DNA from: Sciscionella marina DSM 45152
Lineage (GTDB): Bacteria; Actinomycetota; Actinomycetes; Mycobacteriales; Pseudonocardiaceae
Assembly: GCF_000379465.1 (NCBI RefSeq)
Contig: NZ_KB905380.1
Coordinates: 248,001-312,000, forward strand
Length of the DNA: 64,000 nt
Direction of reading: 5' to 3'
Shown here one piece after another: positions 44,753-52,418 of this stretch. Within the stretch, counting starts at the first letter, position 1, and every line of letters begins with the position of its first letter. The position numbers and the translations under genes were made by a program. A model generated the notes under the pieces. That model had not been told where the DNA came from and did no database searches. It worked only from the letters and a program-made list of their open reading frames with translations.

Positions 44753-45700
44753 TCATGCCACCAGCTCGTCCAGTTCGGCGGCGAAACAGCGCTGGAAGTA
44801 CTCGGCGAGCAGCGGGCGTTCCTCCGGATCGCACTTGTTCGCGAACGACATCCGGAAGGCCTCGCCGGGATCCGGGAACACGGCCAGGTTCTCCGCCCAG
44901 CTGATCACGGTGCGCGGGGACATCAGGGTGGACAGGTCACCCGCGGCGAAGCCTTCCCTGGTCAGGCCCGCCAGTTCCACCATGGCCGCGGCCAGTTCGC
45001 GGTCCAGTCCGGGAACCTGGCCGAGCACGATCGCGATCTCCTCGGCCGCGGGCAGGAAATCCAGCGCGGCGACGATGTTCCACCGGTCCAGCTGCGCCTG
45101 GTTGAGCCGCTGCACCCCGCGGTAGAGGCCGGTGTGATCACCGAGCCCGGTGGTGTTGGCGGTGGCGAACAGCCGGAACCCGGGATGCGGGCGCAGCACC
45201 TCGTTGCGGTCCAGCAGGGTGAACCGCCCCTCGCGTTCGAGCAGCCGCTGCACCACGAACATCACCTCGGGGCGACCGGCATCGTATTCGTCCAGGATCA
45301 GCGCGACCGGGCGGCGTACCGCCCAGGGCAGCACGCCCTCGCGGAACTCGGTGACCTGCTGGCCCTCGCGCAGCACGACCGCGTCCCGCCCGATCAGGTC
45401 CAGCCTGGACAGCTGCCCGTCCAGGTTCACCCGGACACACGGCCAGTTCAGCCGCGCGGCGACCTGTTCGATGTGCGTGGACTTCCCGGTGCCGTGCATG
45501 CCCTGCACGAGTACCCTGCGGTTGCGCGCGAACCCGGCGAGCAGCGCGAGTGTGGTCTCCCGGTCGAACCGGTAACCGCGATCGAGGTCCGGCACGTGCT
45601 CATCGGCCTCGGTGAACGCGGGCACCCGGAGATCGGTGTCGATCCCGAACACCTCGCGTGCGGCCACCTCGGTGTCCGGCGATCGGAATTCCGCTGACAT
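44753..45700 (-). CDS. cobS: CobS-like AAA+ ATPase
   Basis: 315 residues from ATG 45700 (GAGGAGG upstream). Walker A is VQGMHGTGKSTHIEQVAARL, followed by NWPCVRVNLDGQLSRLDLIG, Walker B in ALILDEYDAGRPEVMFVVQR, a sensor loop FRLFATANTTGLGDH and STLMSPRTVISWAENL. This is unmistakably CobS, the ATPase of aerobic cobaltochelatase, at close to normal length. It is divergent from xsc with only 115 bp between, so it may share its regulation, which is an unexpected pairing. Confidence 0.88.
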   Translation of the reverse strand: MSAEFRSPDTEVAAREVFGIDTDLRVPAFTEADEHVPDLDRGYRFDRETTLALLAGFARNRRVLVQGMHGTGKSTHIEQVAARLNWPCVRVNLDGQLSRLDLIGRDAVVLREGQQVTEFREGVLPWAVRRPVALILDEYDAGRPEVMFVVQRLLEREGRFTLLDRNEVLRPHPGFRLFATANTTGLGDHTGLYRGVQRLNQAQLDRWNIVAALDFLPAAEEIAIVLGQVPGLDRELAAAMVELAGLTREGFAAGDLSTLMSPRTVISWAENLAVFPDPGEAFRMSFANKCDPEERPLLAEYFQRCFAAELDELVA

Positions 45701-45735
45701 GTGCCCTCCTCGACTCATCTCGCGCGTACGCGGCA

Positions 45736-45803
45736 TTGACTGCTCCGGCGCACCGTCCTATCGTCAACATATTCCACTATAAGGAAGACTTTGTCATCAT
45801 ATG
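45736..45803 (+). promoter_or_regulatory. xsc promoter and flanking direct repeats
   Basis: TTGACT at 45736-45741 and TATCGT at 45759-45764 are separated by exactly 17 bases, a good housekeeping promoter. GTCAACATAT (45763-45772) and GTCATCATAT (45793-45802) are direct repeats differing at one base and spaced 30 bp; they overlap and follow the -10. A dimeric MocR regulator such as the TauR-like protein is a plausible ligand. Confidence 0.55.
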
Positions 45804-45815
45804 GAAGGAGTCGGC

Positions 45816-47588
45816 ATGGGTGAGCCGCGAAAGATGACCCCGTCCGAGGCGTTCGTCGAAACCATGGCCGCCAACGGTGTCACGGACATCTTCGGCATCA
45901 TGGGCTCGGCGTTCATGGACGCCATGGACATCTTCGCGCCGGCGGGTATCCGGCTGGTCCCCGTCGTGCACGAGCAGGGCGCGGCGCACATGGCCGACGG
46001 GTACGCACGCGTCAGCGGCAGGCACGGCGTGGTGATCGGGCAGAACGGCCCGGGCATCAGCAACTGCGTGACCGCGATCGCGGCGGCCTACTGGGCGCAC
46101 AGCCCGGTGGTGATGGTGACCCCGGAGGCGGGGAGCATGGGCATCGGCCTCGGTGGCTTCCAGGAGGCCAACCAGCTGCCGATGTTCCAGGAATTCACCA
46201 AATACCAGGCGCACGTGAACAATCCCAAGCGGATGCCGGAACTGACCGCGCGCGCCTTCGACCGGGCGATGTCCGAGATCGGGCCGACCCAGCTGAACAT
46301 CCCGCGCGATTTCTTCTACGGCGAGCTCGAGGCCGACATCCCTGCTCCGCAGCGGCTCGACCGTGGTGCCGGCGGCACCCGCAGTCTCGACGAAGCCGCG
46401 GATCTGCTCGCCAGCGCCGAATTCCCGGTGATCATCTCCGGCGGCGGGGTGGTCATGGCCGACGGGGTGGAGCAGTGCAAGGCGCTCGCCGAACGGCTCG
46501 GTGCCCCGGTGGTGAACAGCTACCAGCACAACGATTCTTTCCCCGCGAGCCATCCGCAGTGGTGCGGGCCGCTGGGCTACCAGGGCTCGAAGGCCGCGAT
46601 GAAGCTGATCTCCAAGGCCGATGTGGTGCTCGCCCTCGGTACCCGGCTCGGCCCGTTCGGCACGCTCCCCCAGCACGGCATGGACTACTGGCCGAAGAAC
46701 GCGAAGATCATCCAGGTGGACGCCGACCACAAGATGCTCGGCCTGGTCAAGAAGATCACCGTGGGCATCTGCGCCGACGCGGGCGAGGCCGCCGCCGCAC
46801 TGACCGAACGGCTGACCGGGCGCACGCTCGCCTGCGATGCCACCACGGCGCAGCGGGCCGCGGAAACCAAGGCGGAGAAGGACGAGTGGGAAACGGAACT
46901 CTCCGAGTGGACCCATGAGACCGATCCCTACAGCCTGGACATGATCGCCGAACAGGAGCAGGAGGAGGGCAACTGGCTGCACCCGCGGCAGGTACTGCGG
47001 GAGCTGGAAAGGGCCATGCCCGAGCACGTCATGGTGTCCACGGACATCGGCAACATCAACTCCGTGGCGCACAGCTACCTGCGTTTCGAGGAACCGCGCT
47101 CGTTCTTCGCCCCGATGAGCTTCGGCAACTGCGGTTACGCGCTGCCCACCATCATCGGTGCCAAGGCCGCGGCACCCGAACGTCCCGCCATCGCCTACGC
47201 GGGCGACGGGGCCTGGGCGATGAGCATGGGCGAGATCCTCACCGCCGTGCGGCACGACATCCCGGTGACCGCCGTGGTGTTCCACAACCGCCAGTGGGGC
47301 GCGGAGAAGAAGAACCAGGTGGACTTCTACAACCGCCGGTTCGTGGCCGGGGAACTGGAGAGCCCCAGTTTCGCGGGCATCGCCGAATCCATGGGCGCGG
47401 ACGGGATCGTCGTGGAGAAGCTCGAGGAGGTCGGCCCGGCACTGCGCAAGGCGGTCGAGGCGCAGATGACCAAGGGACGCACCACGGTCGTGGAGATCAT
47501 GTGCACCCGCGAGCTCGGTGACCCGTTCCGCAGGGATGCGCTGTCCAAGCCGGTCCGCTACCTGGAGAAGTACTCCGACTACGTGTAA
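45816..47588 (+). CDS. xsc: Sulfoacetaldehyde acetyltransferase
   Basis: 590 residues from ATG 45816, five bases after GGAAGGAG; ATG 45801 is upstream of that site and is rejected. It is a thiamine-diphosphate enzyme: TDIFGIMGSAFMDAMDIFAP and the catalytic Glu in HEQGAAHMADGYARVSGRHG lie at the N-terminus, and the ThDP motif GDGAWAMSMGE...HNRQWGAEKKN near the C-terminus. Length and EKKNQVDFYNRRFVAGELES are those of Xsc rather than acetolactate synthase. It converts sulfoacetaldehyde and phosphate to acetyl phosphate and sulfite. Placement with tpa, pta and tauR confirms the assignment. Confidence 0.95.
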   Translation: MGEPRKMTPSEAFVETMAANGVTDIFGIMGSAFMDAMDIFAPAGIRLVPVVHEQGAAHMADGYARVSGRHGVVIGQNGPGISNCVTAIAAAYWAHSPVVMVTPEAGSMGIGLGGFQEANQLPMFQEFTKYQAHVNNPKRMPELTARAFDRAMSEIGPTQLNIPRDFFYGELEADIPAPQRLDRGAGGTRSLDEAADLLASAEFPVIISGGGVVMADGVEQCKALAERLGAPVVNSYQHNDSFPASHPQWCGPLGYQGSKAAMKLISKADVVLALGTRLGPFGTLPQHGMDYWPKNAKIIQVDADHKMLGLVKKITVGICADAGEAAAALTERLTGRTLACDATTAQRAAETKAEKDEWETELSEWTHETDPYSLDMIAEQEQEEGNWLHPRQVLRELERAMPEHVMVSTDIGNINSVAHSYLRFEEPRSFFAPMSFGNCGYALPTIIGAKAAAPERPAIAYAGDGAWAMSMGEILTAVRHDIPVTAVVFHNRQWGAEKKNQVDFYNRRFVAGELESPSFAGIAESMGADGIVVEKLEEVGPALRKAVEAQMTKGRTTVVEIMCTRELGDPFRRDALSKPVRYLEKYSDYV

Positions 47589-47604
47589 TCCCTTTCCTGA
47601 CAAG

Positions 47605-47644
47605 GACAAGCGGGTGTCCCGGCGCGCCGGGGCACCCGCTTGTC
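47605..47644. terminator. Strong hairpin after xsc
   Basis: A 40-base near-perfect palindrome starting GACAAGCGGGTG and ending CACCCGCTTGTC, with a GGCGCGCC core and only G-T type mismatches. It begins 16 bases after the xsc stop. There is no T-run, as is usual for actinobacterial terminators. It should limit xsc transcription into tpa, which therefore needs its own promoter. Confidence 0.8.
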
Positions 47645-47784
47645 GCGTCCGGACACAGTTTGTTGTGCGGCAGCGTCTTTGCGCGTTCTGGACCCACCAA
47701 AGCGGCGCTGTCTGGTTCTTTGCGCGGACCAGTTCCGCTGCCATCGTTTGAGGCACACAGCGCGAGCGGTCAAAGGAGACGAGT
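47645..47784 (+). promoter_or_regulatory. tpa upstream region with CTGGnnC repeats
   Basis: Between hairpin and tpa lie CTGGACC (47688), CTGGTTC (47712) and the reverse-complement copy GGACCAG (47726). The stretch TCTTTGCGCG occurs twice (47676 and 47717). Proteobacterial TauR is reported to recognise direct CTGGAC-type repeats, so a regulator site is possible. The xsc-side repeats look different, which weakens this. Confidence 0.3.
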
Positions 47785-49149
47785 ATGGAGACCAGTGCAC
47801 TGCGGGCGAGCGCCCGCCGCCACCTCGGCCCGCACTTCACCAAGAAACAGGCCTGGGACAAGGATTTCCCGGTCTTCGTGCGCGGCGAGGACTGCTATCT
47901 CATCGACAGCGAGGGCAACCGCCATCTCGACGGCCTCGCCGGCCTGTTCTGCGTGAACATGGGCCACGGCCGCCAGGACATCGCGAAGGCGGCCGCCGAC
48001 CAGATCAGCACCCTCGGCTACGCCAGCAACTGGGGCACCGCCCACCCCGCGGCCATCCAGGCCGCCGAACTGATCGCCGAACTCGCCCCCGGCGATCTGG
48101 GCACCACCTTCTTCGTCAACTCGGGTTCCGAGGCCGTGGAATCCGCGGTGAAGTTCGCCAGGCAGTACCACCGCGGCCAGGGCCAGCCACAGCGCACCAA
48201 GATCATCAGCCGGGAAATGGCCTACCACGGCACCACCCTCGGCGCGCTCGCCGTCACCGGGCTGCCGAAGATCAAGGAACCGTTCGGCCCGCTCATGCCC
48301 GGGGTCCGGCACGTGCCCAACACGCTCGGTTTCCTCGGCGACTGCGGCCCGGCCGAGCAGCTGGCCTGTGTGCGCGCGATCGAAGAGGTCATCCTCGAGG
48401 AGGGCCCGGAGACGATCGCGGCCGTGTTCGCCGAGCCGGTGCAGAACGGCCGGGGCGCGCTCGTCCCGCCCGGGGGCTACTGGGCGGCGCTGCGCAATCT
48501 CTGCGACAAGTACGGCATCCTGCTCGTCTCCGATGAGGTGATCTGTTCCTTCGGCCGGATCGGTTACTGGTTCGGGCACGGGTTCACCGGCGTCGTCCCG
48601 GACATGATCACCTTCGCGAAGGGTTCGACCTCCGGCTACGCCCCGCTCGGTGGCCTCCTGGTGCGCGAGCAGCTCGTCGAGGAACTGTTCGGCTCCCCCA
48701 AGGCCGGTACCTTCACCCACGGCGCCACCTGGGGCGGGCACCCGGTCTCCACCGCGGTGGCCGTCGCCAACCTCACCGCCATGCGCGATGAGCAGGTGCC
48801 CGCGCACGTGCGCGAGGAGGGGCCGGTGCTGTACGAGGGCCTGCGTTCGCTCACCGAGGCGCACCGCTGCGTCAAGGATGTGCGCGGGACCGGGTTCTTC
48901 TACGCGATCGAGCTGATGGCCGACCGGGACGGTGGGCGCGAGTTCACCGAGGCGGAATCGGCCACCGTGCTGCGCGAGGTGCTGCCCGAAGCGTTCCGCA
49001 ATACGCGCGTACTGCTGCGCGGCGACGACCGGGGTGCGACGATGCTGATGGTTTCCCCGCCACTGGTGGCGGATCGGGACACGCTGTCGGCTCTGCTGCA
49101 CGGCATCGACGGGATGCTCACCCAGGTGGAGAAGGCCATTCAAGCCTAG
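47785..49149 (+). CDS. tpa: Taurine-pyruvate aminotransferase
   Basis: 454 residues from ATG 47785 with AAAGGAG upstream. A class III omega-aminotransferase: TTFFVNSGSEAVESAVKFAR, SREMAYHGTTLGALAVTGLP, the cofactor-contact Asp in LLVSDEVICSFGRIG and the PLP lysine in ITFAKGSTSGYAPLGG. Position after xsc identifies it as Tpa, which transfers the amino group of taurine to pyruvate, giving sulfoacetaldehyde and alanine. No alanine dehydrogenase is adjacent to regenerate pyruvate. The APC permease follows after 24 bp in the same direction. Confidence 0.92.
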   Translation: METSALRASARRHLGPHFTKKQAWDKDFPVFVRGEDCYLIDSEGNRHLDGLAGLFCVNMGHGRQDIAKAAADQISTLGYASNWGTAHPAAIQAAELIAELAPGDLGTTFFVNSGSEAVESAVKFARQYHRGQGQPQRTKIISREMAYHGTTLGALAVTGLPKIKEPFGPLMPGVRHVPNTLGFLGDCGPAEQLACVRAIEEVILEEGPETIAAVFAEPVQNGRGALVPPGGYWAALRNLCDKYGILLVSDEVICSFGRIGYWFGHGFTGVVPDMITFAKGSTSGYAPLGGLLVREQLVEELFGSPKAGTFTHGATWGGHPVSTAVAVANLTAMRDEQVPAHVREEGPVLYEGLRSLTEAHRCVKDVRGTGFFYAIELMADRDGGREFTEAESATVLREVLPEAFRNTRVLLRGDDRGATMLMVSPPLVADRDTLSALLHGIDGMLTQVEKAIQA

Positions 49150-49173
49150 AACCTGATCCGGGACGGTGGAACG

Positions 49174-50613
49174 ATGGCGCAAAGGAGCGTGAGGAGTTCA
49201 GTGGGCCAGGGCGAATCGAACGGGCTGCGGCAGGGCCTGCGGCAGCGGCACATGAATCTGATCGCGATCGGCGGGGCGATCGGTGCCGGGCTGTTCGTGG
49301 GCAGTGGCGTGGTGATCCAGTCGACCGGCCCGGCGGCGGTGATCTCCTTCCTGATCGCCGGGCTGATCACGGTGCTGATCATGCGGATGCTCGCCGAGAT
49401 GACCGTGGCGAAACCGGTGCGCGGTTCGTTCTACGTGTACACGAGAGAGGCCTTCGGCAACCGGACCGGATTCGCGGTCGGCTGGATGTACTGGTACTTC
49501 TTCGTGATCGTCGTCGCGGTGGAAGCGGTCGCGGGCGGGCGGATCGTGCAGCTGTGGCTGCCCTCGGTGCCGCTGTGGGTGCTCAGCCTCGCCCTGCTCG
49601 TGCTGCTCACCGCGACGAACCTGGTCTCCGCACGCTCCTACGGGGAGTTCGAGTACTGGTTCTCCTCGATCAAGGTCATCGCGATCGTGGTGTTCCTGCT
49701 GGTCGGCGTGCTGTACCTGTGCGGCTGGTGGCCGGGAGCCCAGGGCGGGCTCGGAAATCTGGTGTCCTCCGGCGGATTCGCCCCGCTCGGGATCGGCGCC
49801 ATCCTCGCCGCCGTGGTGCCGTGCATCGGCTTCTACACCGGGGCCGAGATCGTCACCATCGCGGCGGCCGAGTCCGCGGAACCGGCGAAGAGCGTGGCCA
49901 AGGCGATGCGCTCGATCGTCTTCCGGGTGGTGCTGTTCTACGTGGGCTCGGTGTTCGTGGTGGTCGCGATCCGGCCGTGGAACACCCCGGAGATCGCCAC
50001 GAGCCCGTACGCGGCCGCGCTGCGGGTGCTCGGTGTCCCCGCGGTGTCCACGGTCATGAACGCCATCGTGCTCATCGCGGTGCTGTCCTGCCTGAACTCC
50101 GCGCTGTACACCTCCTCGCGGATGCTGTTCGCGCTCACCGACAACGGGGACGCCCCGCGCGCGTTCACCAAGCTCTCCCGCAGCGGGGTGCCGCGCAGGG
50201 CGATCCTGCTCGGCACCGTTGTCGGCCTGGTCTCGGTGATCGCCGCGTACGCCTCACCGGATCTGATCTTCGATTTCCTGGTGAACTCCTACGGTGCCGT
50301 GGCCCTGTTCGTCTACCTGGCCATCGCGCTGGCCCAGGTACGGCTGCGCAAGCGCCGCGATCCGGGCACCCTGCGGATGTGGTTGTTCCCTTGGCTGAGC
50401 TACGCGACCATCGCGCTCATGGCCGCGGTGCTGATCGCCATGGCGGTGCTCCCGGCAAGCCGCGCGCAGTTCTGGCTCAGTGTGCTGACCCTCGTGGTGA
50501 TCCTGATCGGTTTCGAGATCCGCAGGCGCCGCGCCAAGAAGGCGACGGCGGGCACCGGATCCGGGGAGACCGGGACGCCGAGCCCGAGCGAGACGAGCAG
50601 CCCCGGCGGATAA
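49174..50613 (+). CDS. APC-superfamily amino-acid permease, probable taurine importer
   Basis: 479 residues with 12 transmembrane helices. LRQRHMNLIAIGGAIGAGLF and VGSGVVIQSTGPAAVISFLI are the AAT/APC TM1 signature; the polar C-terminal tail is Ser/Thr-rich. It may begin at GTG 49201, which has GAGGAG four bases before it, rather than at ATG 49174. It is directly downstream of tpa and no TauABC or TRAP system is in the window, so taurine uptake is the likeliest role. GABA- or basic-amino-acid transport cannot be excluded by sequence alone. Confidence 0.8.
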   Translation: MAQRSVRSSVGQGESNGLRQGLRQRHMNLIAIGGAIGAGLFVGSGVVIQSTGPAAVISFLIAGLITVLIMRMLAEMTVAKPVRGSFYVYTREAFGNRTGFAVGWMYWYFFVIVVAVEAVAGGRIVQLWLPSVPLWVLSLALLVLLTATNLVSARSYGEFEYWFSSIKVIAIVVFLLVGVLYLCGWWPGAQGGLGNLVSSGGFAPLGIGAILAAVVPCIGFYTGAEIVTIAAAESAEPAKSVAKAMRSIVFRVVLFYVGSVFVVVAIRPWNTPEIATSPYAAALRVLGVPAVSTVMNAIVLIAVLSCLNSALYTSSRMLFALTDNGDAPRAFTKLSRSGVPRRAILLGTVVGLVSVIAAYASPDLIFDFLVNSYGAVALFVYLAIALAQVRLRKRRDPGTLRMWLFPWLSYATIALMAAVLIAMAVLPASRAQFWLSVLTLVVILIGFEIRRRRAKKATAGTGSGETGTPSPSETSSPGG

Positions 50614-50643
50614 TTCAACACGCGAGGAGTAACCTCGGGCACC

Positions 50644-51581
50644 GTGCGCGCGCCGAGTACCCCGGCCAGCCGGGACGCTCCTGCCGAAGCCGGCCGTACG
50701 GTCCGGCGAGCCGTTGCGGACCTGCGCGAGGGGCTGTCCGCGCGTAGCCTGTGGGGCCACCTCGGCTGGCAGGACATCCGGGCGCGGTATCGCCGTTCGG
50801 TGCTCGGGCCGTTCTGGATCGCGATCAGTCAGGCGGTCATCGCGGTCGGGCTCGGCCTGCTCTACGGGGTGCTGTTCCACACCTACATTCCGACCTTCAT
50901 CCCGTACCTGCTCACCGGGCTGATCACCTGGAACCTCATCCAGGGCTGCCTGACCGAGGGCATGGAGACGTTCATCGCGAACGAGGGCTGATCAGGCACC
51001 TGCCCGCGCCGATCTCCCTCTACATGCTGCGCACCGTGTGGCGGCAGCTGCTGATGTTCGCGCACAACGCGCTCGTCTACGTGGCCGCGCTCGCCATCTT
51101 CTTCGCCGAGCTCGACCATCCGTACGCGACCCAGTCGGCCGCGGGGGCGTGCCGAGCGGACCTGATCTGCAACCCGGGACTGTCCCCGGAGTGGCTGCTC
51201 GGCCTGCTCGGGCTCGCCCTTGTCCTGCTCAACATGACCTGGCTGACCCTGTTCTTCGGGATCGTCTCCACCCGGTTCCGGGACTTCCCGCAGCTGATCA
51301 ACGCGATCGTGCGGCTGCTGTTCTACCTGACCCCGATCGTCTGGCCGATCGATCAGCTGCTCTCCCCCGGCGGTTCCCGGCACGCACTGAGGGCCTTCGT
51401 CGAGCCGATCATCCAGCTCAACCCGGTCTATCATCTGATCCAGGTGGTGCGCGGACCGTTCATCGGCCAGCTGTTCAGCCCGTGGAGCTTCGTGGTCTGC
51501 GCCGGTATGGCGATCCTCGGCTGGACGGTCACCCTGCTGCTGATGCGCGTCTACCGGGCCCGGGTGTCCTACTGGGTATGA
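50644..51581 (+). pseudogene. ABC-2 type polysaccharide-export permease, frame-shifted near 50987
   Basis: From GTG 50644 the frame gives WGHLGWQDIRARYRRSVLGP, FWIAISQAVIAVGLGLLYGV and ...CLTEGMETFIANEG, then stops. One base over, it continues at once LIRHLPAPISLYMLRTVWRQ and on to VYRARVSYWV at 51581. This is one ~312-residue Wzm/RfbA-type permease; one missing C or G in GGGC would repair it. Six transmembrane helices result. Such permeases work with a Wzt-type ATPase, but none is adjacent, so if intact it would need an ATPase encoded elsewhere. Confidence 0.75.
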
Positions 51582-51614
51582 GTTCCGCCCGGCGCAACGC
51601 GGTACCTTGCCTGC

Positions 51615-52418
51615 ATGACCTCCGCTGACCACGACGATTCCCCCGCGGCGCCCGCGGGGACCCAGGCGATCCGGCGCGCGCTCGGCACGCTGAAGCTGCT
51701 CGCGGAGGACGGCGGCGCGCTCTCGGTCAACCGCATCGCCACCCGGCTCGGCCTCTCTCCCGGCACCGCGAACCGGATGGTGCGCGCGCTGCTCGCGGAA
51801 GGGCTCGTGGCGCACGATCCGCGCACCGACACCTACTACCTCGGGGCGGGCACCGTGCTGCTCGGCCAGGCCGCACAGCAGGGTTTCGGGCTGGACAAAT
51901 CGCTGCCGATCCTGGAGGCGCTGAACGCCGAGACCGAGGAATCGGTGAACCTCGCGGTGCGGGAGAAATCCGAGTCGGTGGTCATGCTGCGCGTGCAGTC
52001 CACCCTCGCGCTGCGCTTCGAACAGCGCGTCGGGGCCCGGTTCCCGCTCTACAGCACCGCATCCGGCAAGGCCATCCTCGCGCACTCACCGGACGCGGAC
52101 GCCTATCTGGACGGCCTCCCGGAACGCCTCGAACCGCTCGCGCCGGGAACCGTGGCCAGCCGCGCGGAACTGGCCAGGCAGCTGGCCAAGATCCGGCGCA
52201 GCGGCTACAGCACCGACAAGGAGGAGAACGTGGCGGGGGTGCGCTGCGTGGGCGCCCCGGTGCTCGACGCGGACGGCCGCGCCCAGGCCGCGCTGGTGAT
52301 CCAGGTGCCGACGGTGCGCATGCCCTCGGATCGGGTGCGCGAGCTGGGCGCGCGCGTGGTGACCGCGGCCAAGGAGATCGCCCGGTTCATCCCGCTGGAC
52401 CGGATCATGTCGCGCTGA
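51615..52418 (+). CDS. IclR-family regulator, left of the transhydrogenase module
   Basis: 267 residues. The winged helix is LSVNRIATRLGLSPGTANRM followed by VRALLAEGLVAHDPRTDTYYL; the effector domain fills the remainder (LYSTASGKAILAHSPDADAY). It is strongly similar to the IclR at 58092 (TDTYYLGAGTVLLGQAAQQ versus NEHYYLGAGALLLGQAAQH), so the two are paralogues flanking one metabolic block. Its 3' end overlaps the convergent dehydrogenase gene by 14 bp. Confidence 0.88.
   Translation: MTSADHDDSPAAPAGTQAIRRALGTLKLLAEDGGALSVNRIATRLGLSPGTANRMVRALLAEGLVAHDPRTDTYYLGAGTVLLGQAAQQGFGLDKSLPILEALNAETEESVNLAVREKSESVVMLRVQSTLALRFEQRVGARFPLYSTASGKAILAHSPDADAYLDGLPERLEPLAPGTVASRAELARQLAKIRRSGYSTDKEENVAGVRCVGAPVLDADGRAQAALVIQVPTVRMPSDRVRELGARVVTAAKEIARFIPLDRIMSR

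Noticed and set aside
45801-45815. ATG 45801 as xsc start
   Set aside because: The ribosome site GGAAGGAG lies inside the first codons of that reading and is well spaced for ATG 45816, where the family N-terminus begins.
47605-47644. Long palindrome as an operator for tpa
   Set aside because: Its length, GC-rich stem and position 16 bases after the xsc stop fit a transcription terminator better; tpa starts 140 bp further on.
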